Assembly (NCBI GenBank): GCA_029948255.1
Contig: JALIZF010001407.1
Location: forward strand, 124,001-188,000
Origin: Telmatactis stephensoni
Lineage: Eukaryota; Cnidaria; Anthozoa; Actiniaria; Isophelliidae
Reading direction: 5' to 3'
DNA: 64,000 nt
In this document: piece by piece, positions 1-10,000 of the stretch
Layout: every line of letters starts with the position of its first letter
Position numbering within the stretch: position 1 is the stretch's first letter
Made by a program: the position numbers and the translations under genes
The notes under the pieces: model-generated
The model's database searches: none
What the model saw: the letters and a program-made list of their open reading frames with translations, nothing else
Told to the model about the DNA's origin: nothing

Positions 1-992
1 TGTCAGTATCAAGCATGGGTGCAGGAAATCCAAATGGTTGGAGACTTAGCCTACAGGTCAAGTCCCATGAAATTATACTTGTTTGTAGGGACTGCATTGT
101 TCATGGGATCTGTACTTGATACTCATTAAAATAATAATACCAAAAAAAACAATGACAACATATAAGGTTATTTATAAAAAGACGTATAGGAAATATGCAG
201 CCTTATCCTAAAACATCTCTTGAGCTGTGCACAAGGAATTAACATGTCCCCTTAACTCTAGTGGTGCCAAGATTAAATTCAAAACCAAACTCTCTCTAAG
301 GTGAACACTAAGCTTAGGTTTAAGCCTGATTTTCACTACGATGCAATCAAAAGCTCAAGCATAATTTTCCTTTTTCTTGTGCTTGCATCGATGTTACCTC
401 AATGAAAACAGAGCATTATGTTGCTTGTGCTTGTGACACTTGAGTGAGAAACAGGTTTTAGAGCTGATCCCAAATTGTCTGCCTTAACAGGAAACAGTAG
501 TCTGCTGTACTCCCTAATGGCCAAGACTGAAAGTTATCTATCAGCTAATAGCATTATAACCAGTGGAGGCTTCAGAGCAAAGTTCATCATTAGCCTACAT
601 CATTCAAAGACAAATCCTCCCTCAAGTCTATATCATCAAATCATCTGTCATTTTTGACATCATATGAGTAAAGAAAACCATCATAGAGAGAAATGTCTCT
701 GAGTATCTGAACGGTTTTATAGAGCAAATGGCTGGCTGTTGATTCAAATTACATCACATATAGAAACAACAATGTGTAGGAATGCAAAAGAAGATGAATG
801 TAGTGACAAGAAATTGTGAATGAGTGGAAAAATAGGGAAAGAAAGAAAGACGGTAGAAGAAGAAAACATTCAGAAACAGCCGCCATTTTAACCGTGTCAA
901 GCTCAGAGGGACTGGGCTCAAACCCAAGTCCCCACGGTTTTGTGTCGAGCAACGCCTGTCGATATTTCACATATAGCTATTTTTCGGTTTTG
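1..992. other. 5' flank, no gene recognised
   Basis: I see no coding exon here. Around 320-440 there are several short words of the form GCTTGTGC/GATGCAATCAAAAGC, which recur near 6690-6890 and look like a dispersed repeat. The last 150 bases are the probable promoter and 5' UTR of the methyltransferase gene that follows; the segment GCCGCCATTTTAACCG near 880-895 resembles a YY1 site. Confidence 0.4.
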
Positions 993-2167
993 ATGAATTG
1001 CGAGAAAACTTTCACGTTTCAGGATGAAACTTTTCAGCTTATAGTTAAAATTCCAGAGGTAAGGGGATTGTTTCCAACGATTTGACGAGAAATATTTTTG
1101 TGAATTTGAAAATTTAATTTTCAGCTCTATCCAATCTCAAAATAATTAATTCTTCTTTTTCCCGATGGGTCTCGCTGTTAGGTAGTTGATCCACAATATG
1201 GCATGTTTACATGGCCCTCAGCCCCTGTACTCGCCCAATATCTGTTTCACAACCGTGCACAGCTTGCTGGAAAAACAGTTATAGAGGTATACTATTAGTA
1301 TGTACACTGCATAACAACCTAAGTATCTCTCTGATGTACATTTAATTTTTATAGCTTGGTGCTGGAACTGCTTTGCCTGGCATTGTAGCTTCATTATGTG
1401 GCAGCAACGTTATATTAACGGACAAAGAAGAGTATCCAGAGTGCCTTGAAAACTGTCTCAAGAGTTGCCATGCCAACAAACTTTCTTCTGTCCAAGTTAT
1501 TGGTATCACATGGGGACAGTTCTCTCCAAATTTCTTGAGACTTCCTAAGGCTGATATGATTTTGGGTTCAGATTGCTTTTATGATCCTAAAGGTACTGCA
1601 ATGTAAATACATTAAGTTATTATATCTCTATATAGAGTTTGTGCAAGTATGTAGAGCCTGCAAGACATTGTTACAGAACATAGTAGGCTATTTGTTGAGC
1701 AGTCAGTTTTTAGTCTTTTAGTAAATGGATTTGCATTTTCCTGGAGCATTAGTTGGCAAGTGAAAAGCAGGCATCTGAAGGAGGGAGAGAAAGCCTGACC
1801 CTAAGAAATCTGAATAGTAGAATACTATTTTGTTGCCTGTAGGCTAGTGGAGAGCATCATTAACATGTTGAAGATTTAAATTTTGTTTTTTAGATTTTGA
1901 TGACATTCTAGCAACAGTCTCCTTTTTTGTGAAAAAGAATCCCTCTTTAAAATTCTTGACAACATATCAGGAAAGAAGGTGTGTCATTTTAATGAAGTAT
2001 ATTTGAACCTAAAGTATTGCTTTGTGCTTTTTATTTCAGATTTATATAGATTTTTCATTTTGGATTCAATGCCCACAAGACTGAAGTACCATATGGGAAA
2101 GGGAAAATGGTACTGTAAACCTTCACTTGGAATCTTTGATTGTGGGCATCAAAACATAAATATGTGA
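993..2167 (+). CDS. METTL23: METTL23-like protein methyltransferase (last exon uncertain)
   Basis: Coding exons 993-1058, 1182-1286, 1355-1592 and 1894-1978 have GT/AG borders and consistent phases (0,0,1,2). The product is a class I SAM-dependent methyltransferase of the METTL16/21/23 type. The SAM-binding motif I, LGAGTALPG, lies at residues 58-66. An acidic residue (D80) follows strand 2 in VILTD. The family motif IV lies in ADMILGSDCFYDP at about 123-135. Human METTL23 is a nuclear and cytoplasmic arginine methyltransferase acting on histone H3. The first four exons align well with it (WP-APVLAQYL, TWG, DDILATV). The only open continuation is an exon at 2050-2167, giving 203 aa, but its sequence does not resemble the family C-terminus and overlaps a partial hairpin. 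The true last exon may be missing or replaced. An AATAAA lies at 2263-2268. Confidence 0.8.
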
Positions 2168-2844
2168 AAGGTCTATATTTCACACAATGTTGGTAAATCA
2201 GGGCTGTACATCACCAAGAGAAGTCTGCCAGCTGTTTCCTACTAATGCCATTACACTGACTTAATAAAACAAGAGACTATACAATTGTTTAAAAACAAAG
2301 CAATCACTCTTTTCTTTCTTAGTGGGCCAATTTATTTGCAACTTGGTGTCATCCCTAAAAATGTCATGGGCCTTAACAGGGTATACCCATTTTCAAAATC
2401 ATATGAACTAAACAACTTAATCACCACATTAATGGTTTAAACATTAAAAAATATTCACTATACATTTTTATAAAATAATATGATAAAATAATATCTATTC
2501 AAATTTGTCTCAAATTTTAATCTTTTCAAAGTTCCAATTGGTCTATCCAAAGTCTGCTATCAAAATGGAGTCTCCAATGTGTTCATATTCCCTTGGAAAC
2601 TTTCAGTGCTGATGGAGGTCTTGTAGGGGGACATGCCATGTCTAGCAAGCATACCATTCAAATGCTGGAGATCACCACATGTGAATGGTGTGAAAGTTCT
2701 TGATGCAACCCAGATTGACCAGACTACTACAGTTATGTGTATTTCTAGTACATGGGCTGCAAGGACCTCTGATCTATCCAGCACCTTTCTGGTCCAACTG
2801 ATGTACATATACTACATCATACGTGGTACTTGGTATATTTGTGC

Positions 2845-4106
2845 CTATGTTTTTGCAGTGGCTTCCACTTTTGGAGCTTGATGAACAGGAATCTTATAAA
2901 CTTTGATGTGAATTGCAGAGTTGGTTCTGACCTTTGAATGGCTTTCATGTTCCTAGAACGAACCATAAAATATATAATGCAATATCAAGTATAATTGCTG
3001 GTGCATAAATGTATCAAACAGGATGAAATCCTAAAAACACAGTTTGCAAGAGAGCTGATGAATAATAAATTGTAGTATCTTACATCATCAAGGGGTTCAA
3101 AATCATCAATTAAATCCACACTTGCAGTGTTTGCTGAAATCTGGAAACAGATGATAGAGTATATATTAAATGAATGGAAATAAAAGCAGTTCAGTACAAT
3201 TGATCTTTCAATATTTCTAGTACAATTGATATCAAAAATATTATGGTGTATTAACTTTTCATAAAATAGGAATATCACGCAACAGTGGGGATTCATTCAT
3301 AACTAAAGGCGCTGTTACACGGTGCAATTTTTCTTGCAACTTGCAATGCAACGCCGTTGCGTTGCAAGTTGCAGAAGAGATTGCGCGCGTAACACCCTTC
3401 TCTGCAACTTGCAATGCAATGTTGCAAGTTGCAGAAAAAGTCGAACGAATTTTTACTTTTTGCAACGTTGCGAAGCACGTTGCAGCGTGTAACATCAGTC
3501 CAGCAACCTGCAATGCAATCCCTGTCGCCAATGACCAATCAGAACGTAGTAACATATATATCTGGTTTTTTGAAGGTCAAGAAAGAGTTGCGTTGCGAGT
3601 TGCAAAGAGAATTGCAAGCGTCTGACATCTTGCCAGCAACTTACAATGTTCTGCTTTTGTCAGCATTGCATTGCAAGTTGCAAGAAAAATTGCATCGTGT
3701 AACAGCGCCTTAAGCTACGATAACTCACTTCTACTGTCCCCATCCCCCTGTGTTTCAGTTGTAAAGCAAGATTGATCGCTCTGTTGATAGCAGCTCCTAG
3801 ACCATGGATCCAAACTTCCTGTTGGCTAATAAAAGTAGACATTTTTAACTATGCATTCAAATAAAAAAAACACACGCATTTTAAACACTTTATTACCTAG
3901 AGTCAAGTAACTTTTGGCATCGTTCTATTTGGGCTTTAAAATCCGTTTTCCTGTTGATATAAACGTCATTTTTCTTTTTGGGAGATCTTTGTGGAGTACG
4001 CTTCTTCATTGAAACTAAAACATAAGTAAAATAACAAATTATAGAATAAGAAAGCAGAAAAAACTAAAGTTTATTTCAACTTACAACTTTCCTTCTTTTC
4101 CGCCAT
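2845..4106 (-). CDS. POP7: Ribonuclease P/MRP subunit p20 (Rpp20)
   Basis: Five coding exons on the minus strand: 4085-4106 (start codon 4104-4106), 3897-4014, 3729-3825, 3084-3140 and 2845-2952 (stop 2845-2847). All have GT/AG borders and the phases add up to 402 bases, 133 aa; human POP7 is 140 aa. Rpp20 is an Alba-fold protein that pairs with Rpp25 and binds the P3 arm of RNase P and RNase MRP RNA, so it acts in tRNA 5' processing and rRNA processing in the nucleolus. Diagnostic stretches are NDVYINRKTDFKAQIERCQK, WIHGLGAAINRAINLALQL, ASVDLIDDFEP and NSAIHIKVY. The gene is convergent with METTL23 and divergent from RPL38. A MITE sits in the intron at 3141-3728. A possible minus-strand AATAAA is at 2331-2336. 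Confidence 0.95.
3306..3712. mobile_element. MITE-like inverted repeat in POP7 intron
   Basis: The two ends are inverted copies of AAGGCGCTGTTACAC followed by GGTGCAATTTTTCTTGCAA, about 47 bases with one or two mismatches. The inside is built of many copies of TTGCAACTTGCAATGCAA in both orientations. No coding potential. The right end reads GCGCCTTAAG, so a TTAA or TA target is possible. Related pieces occur at 27150-27450, 35500-35745 and 53330-53490. Confidence 0.8.
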
Positions 4107-4205
4107 ATTGAATTTGTGGTATCATCCGCTGACCGCATCAAATAATTGGCGGCGCATGCTCAGAAGCGTCCTCTTTCCATCGCCATCTTTGAGACTTGAG
4201 AGAGG
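4107..4205. promoter_or_regulatory. Bidirectional promoter POP7/RPL38 with TOP-like start
   Basis: Only about 65 bases separate the POP7 start codon (4106) from a pyrimidine tract CCTCTTTCC (4170-4178) that fits the 5' terminal oligopyrimidine start of ribosomal protein mRNAs. CGCCATCTTTG just after it reads AAGATGGCG on the other strand, the YY1 motif common in such promoters. A non-coding RPL38 first exon probably runs from about 4172 to 4205, ending in AGAGG before GTGAG. The exact start site is inferred. Confidence 0.55.
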
Positions 4206-4452
4206 GTGAGATAAATTGCACAAATAAATCTTACTGAATCTGAAGCATCGTAAGATATCTCAATATTTAGTTTAGTAAAACTTATAATGTAGACATTCAG
4301 CTCTACTCTGACGTATTTCTTTAATTTATTGTCCATTGTTTGGGAAAGTTATCGGGTTATTTCCTAGTACTACACTTCGTTGCTCAAATGTAAAATTTAT
4401 TTTCAATGATTTTAAAGGTTGCTCAGGATCTCAAGAAGAAAAAAATATCAAA

Positions 4453-6088
4453 ATGGTATGCTATGTCTTTCTTGTATAAGCTCGAAATTTCTAAGTTCCC
4501 AACTGTCGTTACTTTGAGTTTGTTTACATGTTTATAAACACCAAAGTCGTAATAAAACTGATGATTTATTTTGCAGCCAAAGCAGATTCACGAGATCAAA
4601 GATTTCCTCGTCACTGCGAGAAGAAAGGACGCAAAATGTGAGTATCTCCTGACAGCTGATATCAAGTATATTTATTGTTTTGTACAACAACGTTGATGTT
4701 AAAAAGAGCAGACTTTACTTAACTGGAAAACCACAGCACTATCACAGTATGTCATAACATGGAACTTTGATATTTTTAGAGAATACATGTCACGTGTTTG
4801 ATAATAGCTAGGCAGATTTAGCAAGTGTGACACAATGCAAGCGTGGGAGATGAGGAAAATATCTCATTTGCTCATTGTAGTACTACCATGACAAATTTGT
4901 GATGCCACATTCAGTGATCCCATTTACAACACAAAGCCCAGAAGTATGACCAACTATAATGTATTCACATTCTTTCAAAAAAAGAGATATCATCCAATCA
5001 GCATCCAAGGAATCTCTTATCTTATCTCCCATCTAAGCACTAATTGGAGGATGGCGAGACAGAAGTATGCAAAATTAATACATTAACACTGGTCACAGTT
5101 TTGAGCTTTGCTCTGTAACCTGTTTAGACATGAGATGATGAATTTCTTTCATTTCTTTGTTGTATGACTACTGTGACGACATTGCTATGCTTGTTTTGGC
5201 ATCCTCCTCTTGGCGTCAGTACATCAACAGTCATTTTGAATAAAATTCATCATCCCATGCAGCTCCTTCTTTCCTGTCACGCTGTGTTTGCTAAACCATT
5301 CTATGACTATTTATAGCTGTCAAGATAAAGAAAACTAAAGACAGTGTCAAGTTCAAAGTGCGATGCAGTAGATATCTATACACACTTGTCATTCAGGATA
5401 AAGAGAAGGCTGATAAGCTTAAACAATCTCTCCCTCCAGGTATTCTGACAGTTATTGTAGGATGTGTAGTGTTGTCTAAATGGATATACATTTGATATTT
5501 AATGAGTGCTTTGATGTTATTACCATCTATGTTTTGCTAGAATTGATTTCTCTTTGGAAAATCTGCTTTTCCTTCAGTTTATTTTCCTTCCTTATTCTAT
5601 CTCCTGTTACCACTGTTTGGATAATTGTGTGCCCCATCGGACTAAAGTCTTGACTGCAAATTCATCGGCTACCAAAAAATCCAACTCAATTTTCAGAAAG
5701 AGAAAATATTATCATGATGTCTTGAACATTTTGTTGGCTTCACATTAGCCTATCGCCCAATAATCCAGTTTCAAGATGTGCTTCACCTGCCACATCTAAA
5801 GGATTTAGAATGAGGCTACATGCTAAAACTTTTGTCTTTTTATGAATGACTTTGTTTTATGCACATAGCCTCATCTTGATACTTTTGTATGTGGCAAGTG
5901 AAGTGTATCTCGGAAGTCGGCTGTTCATCAATATTGACCTCTTTCCTGTGGGTGTGTTATTAATATTATGCAAACAATGATAATAAAAGTCTATATATTT
6001 TAAAATGGTATTCTTGTGAATATGAAAAATTTATTACTTTTCATCTTTTTTTCATTTTGCAGGCTTGGCTGTCAAAGAGCTCAAGTAA
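4453..6088 (+). CDS. RPL38: Large ribosomal subunit protein eL38
   Basis: Coding exons 4453-4455 (only the ATG), 4577-4637, 5317-5439 and 6063-6088, all GT/AG, phases 0/1/1, total 213 bases including stop: 70 aa, exactly the length of human RPL38. Sequence such as [36 protein letters not shown] and [16 protein letters not shown] is nearly identical to the human protein. It is a 60S subunit component on the ribosome surface. The start codon alone in its exon, followed by GTATGC, is a typical arrangement for ribosomal protein genes. AATAAA at 6107-6112 is 19 bases after the stop, consistent with a very short 3' UTR. Confidence 0.97.
5129..5259. repeat. Short inverted repeat in RPL38 intron
   Basis: CATGAGATGATGAATTT near 5130 is mirrored by AAATTCATCATCCCATG near 5245. 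This suggests a roughly 130-base MITE. I see no box D that would make it a C/D snoRNA, although ATGATGA (5135-5141) alone fits a box C. Confidence 0.35.
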
Positions 6089-6112
6089 ATATCATCTTTG
6101 AAAAGAAATAAA

Positions 6113-7050
6113 TGTGTATTATAATTTGATTTGTTTGACTCATCATTTAGGTATACATTAATTTTTCTTGTACAATGACTCTGAGCAACTAATATTGTAC
6201 ATTTACAGCAGTTTTCAATTGCATGTACCCACTAACAATAATTTTTATCTCCAATGAAAAACTAAGTTTTCATGGTGGCAATCAAAAGTGTTTCCATGAC
6301 AATTTGCACTTGATTTTATGGCATCTATTTCTTACAGCAGTTTCTGATTGTTAGGTTTTCATTAAAAGAGTGAAAATGGTAAATCTGCCCAAAGATATAA
6401 GCAGAATGTATATATTTGCCCAAATTCAAGAAATGCATTATCTATAGGATAAGTTTTTGCTTGTGGACTTCATATTCTATGCTATTTGAGCAGTCCATTC
6501 TCAACAGTCGACTAATTTCATGCACATAAGGTCAACTAAAAAGTTAAAATCTTTCAAGTCACTGAAGTCTCATGAATGCTTATTGAATTGTCATGGAAAT
6601 CGTTTTTGATTTACATGAAAAAAGTATTTAACAGAATAGTAGATGTGCAATATTATTGAACACTGCTGTACACAGTACCTCAAATGTGAGACATGAAGCA
6701 TTGTGAAGTGCTTTTGATTTTGTTGCCGAGACTTGAGTGGGCATGGGGCCAATTTGGCTGTGTTTACCAAAATTGAAGCACATGCATGAGAAAAATAAAG
6801 TTTTGATTCCTTGGGTTTGCATTTGTGCTTGCACTTGATTCACATGCACATTGGCTTGTGCTTGCATTTGCATAACTTGTGTGATCCAGGCTTTATACCA
6901 GAAAGAATGACACTGAAAACTCAATGCTGTTTTTTAAAATATTTATTAATTCTACTTTTGTATAGATCCCCTAGCTACAGTTTATTTACAGGACTTGAAT
7001 ATTTCATAGATTTTTGCATAGTTTAGAGAATACAAGTGGTTGTCATCATG
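6113..7050. other. Intergenic, RPL38/MED11 convergent
   Basis: No gene recognised. TTTATT at 6942-6947 is AATAAA on the minus strand, about 105 bases past the MED11 stop, and is its likely polyadenylation signal. The 6690-6890 part is rich in TTGTGCTTGCA-type words shared with 340-440. Confidence 0.4.
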
Positions 7051-10000
7051 TTATGACATTGAATGTCCACTATTTGATGCTTCATGTTTCTGGATAATTT
7101 TCTTTAGTTCATCCAGTCTTTCTTGTACCACAGCAGTTCTAGTGCATGAAAGTTCAAAATCCTAAAACAAAAATTACAAATTGGTTTACAAATCACATTC
7201 AAAAGTTATGGATTATACATGTATATGAAAATCAAATGTGTATCGATATCATAGTTCAAGAAAACATCTCTACCCCACCACAGGGGGAATTTGTGCATGG
7301 GCTCCACTACCCCCTGGAACTTTCAATTTTTTCCCCTACAAACTCTTAATTTTGTTCTTTCTAAGATCCAGAATTTCCAATTCCCTCCATGGTAGTATAC
7401 AGATATTTTCTGGGATTTATATACAATCAAAATTCTTGCCTTTTCAACACCATATGTTGACCCTTCATGGGGTTGTCCTGTAGCAACTTGGGTTAAATAA
7501 CTTATTTGTTCTGACAAACCTTTTTCAACTACCTAGACATAAATAAGTGTTAATCTCTGCATGCACATACAAGGGGGGACATCCTCCAGAACCCAGGAGT
7601 AACATTTTGTTGCTTGTTTCTCGCTCCCAGAAAAATTATCCCTAGGAACATACTGTAGTCTGTTAGAACTTGTTCCGGAAATTGGAATTCATCTCTTTTC
7701 TGATTGGTAAGCCCCAGTGGATTGACCAATCAGATTGGTTGAATTCTTTGAAAGCTGCCCTTCCGAAACAAGTTCAAACAGATGTGCTCAGAGGTAATTT
7801 CTCTGGGATCAGTGAGAAACAAGCGACAGAATATTACTCCTGGGTTCCCGAGGATGAAGGGAACATTGCAGGGACTTGAAGTGCAATTTCCCTTAAAAAG
7901 TGTACTGGATAAAATTGTTAAGTGGAGACAATCTTTCCCTAAAACAAGTCCCATTGATTTACACTGGTTTGATTTTGTTGGTGGCAATTCCATCCAAATA
8001 TTTGTTGTTCCATTGTGTGCATTGTTTGTGGAACCTGTCTCCACTACAAAATAAAATGCAATCTCCCCCTCCCCAAATAAAATAAAAAGAAAAGAAAAGA
8101 AAGGGGAAAAAAGAAAAAAAATGTTACTCCTTAACTTCTGTATTGGAAACTTGCACACACAAATACTGCGCGTTTCGGTTGAGTGTGGAGGCGCTAGAGT
8201 TTTATCGATTAGTTATTCAAATCAAAATAATAAAGTGTGACGTCATAACTTAATGTTGTCAAGGCGAGTCTGAACGTTGTCAAGGGAGTGCACGTGCGTA
8301 GTACAAAATATAGAAGGCTGGTTTTGACCAATCACGAATAAGTTAGGCAATGTAGCTTTCCCGCCTTTAGCTGTGTTGTTTTTCAACGACAAGTAGTAAT
8401 GGCGGATTTTCAAGTCAAAGTAGAGTATCGAATGGACAAATTTGTCACTTTCTTCGTCGAAGTATGCCGTGTTTATGCAGGGGAATATTCACTCATTGAT
8501 TTGTGTACAGATATTATTCAAAGGTGTCCGAGTTTGAGCCATTTAAGTGCAGGAAACTTACGCATTCGCTACGAAGATGATGAAGGTTCGTATATAAATC
8601 TTGAACTGGGAGACCCAAAGGTGTTTACTGAGATGTGGGAGAATGCTAAAGAAGTACCAGGTCGTGAATACAGAAGAGTAAAGCTAAAAGCAAGTGAGAT
8701 TAATTCACCATGTCCAAATGCTCTTGATCGTGAGAATATTGCCGAAAAAACAAGCAAGACAAGACAAGACACGCCTCGTCCGCCATCGCGACGAAGACTG
8801 CCTGTAGTAGGATATGATAGCAGCTCAAACTACGACTCTGATTTCCCGATGACTTCTACTATTACTACTAACGATAAAGCTGAGAGTCAATGTGATGATT
8901 CCTTGAGCACACCGTTAGAAAGATTATTTAAGAACATCGAGAAAGAAATAGAATCAGTTAGCAATGAAATAGTATCAAAGAAGACGCAACTCGACAGACT
9001 TACCTACGAAGTTGAATCTGCTCGTATTGTCAATGAGAACAAAAGTAATCTTGTTGTATGTGGACAGTGCCACTTACGAGAGGGGCACACAAAAAGAAAT
9101 TGTACGTTAGGCATATGCACCTCAGCAAAATCTTGTGGAATGCTAGATAAACATCCAGTTGAAAAGGGACTAAAACGAAAGCTAGAGAGCGAAATTTCTG
9201 CTTTGCAGAATAAGCTCGTAAAGTCTCAGGATAATTATCAGAAGAAAAAAGTCGCATATACTAAAGTTAACAACACCTTTGCCAGTAAAGTAGAGGACGA
9301 GTTAATTGCAAGTAATCCAAGTCTATACGTACAAAATAACTGTAAAAACTGGTTGACAATCAACAAACATGTAGCTATATTGGAAAAAAAATGTGGGGGT
9401 CGAAAGATACCAAGACGTACAGAAATTCCACAACTTTTGAAAGAGGCAGAATTAAATCTACCTGATACATCTACTGCGAATATCAAGCCGAGACAAGCAT
9501 CATCCAACCAAGCGAAGTCAGAATTAGAATCCCGCGGTATTATATTTCCTTCATGTGAGCAGCAACGTAAACCGTCGTCTTTGCTAATGCGATGCGCACC
9601 CCAAACTGCTGAAGAGGAGAAATCACAAATGGAAATGATGATTAAACAAAGTTTGTTGGAGTCGAATGAGATGAATAGCTCTCAACAAGTCCCCCCATGC
9701 CCTGCAGTACCACCGGTATTTGGTTATCCCTTCCTCCAGCCTCTCTATCCTGTAGACGTACCTCACCTACCTACTGCAGTTGGAAGTTCAACATCTTTAT
9801 ACGAGATGCCCAACATCGATTCTCATGATGTTGTGGCGGATGTGGCGGACAATAAAGGCGAGGAAACTGATGCCGCGCATTCACTGTTAGCTTTAAAAGC
9901 CGCTCGTAGGGATAACTAATTTCCTTGTTTACTCTGAGCACATAAAATATGATAAATGCTACAGCGCTTGCTGAAAAACACTGATTGAAATTTTTGAAAT

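Noticed and set aside
5133..5260. C/D-box snoRNA in RPL38 intron
   Set aside because: ATGATGA fits box C, but no CTGA box D at suitable distance; the segment is better explained as a short inverted repeat.
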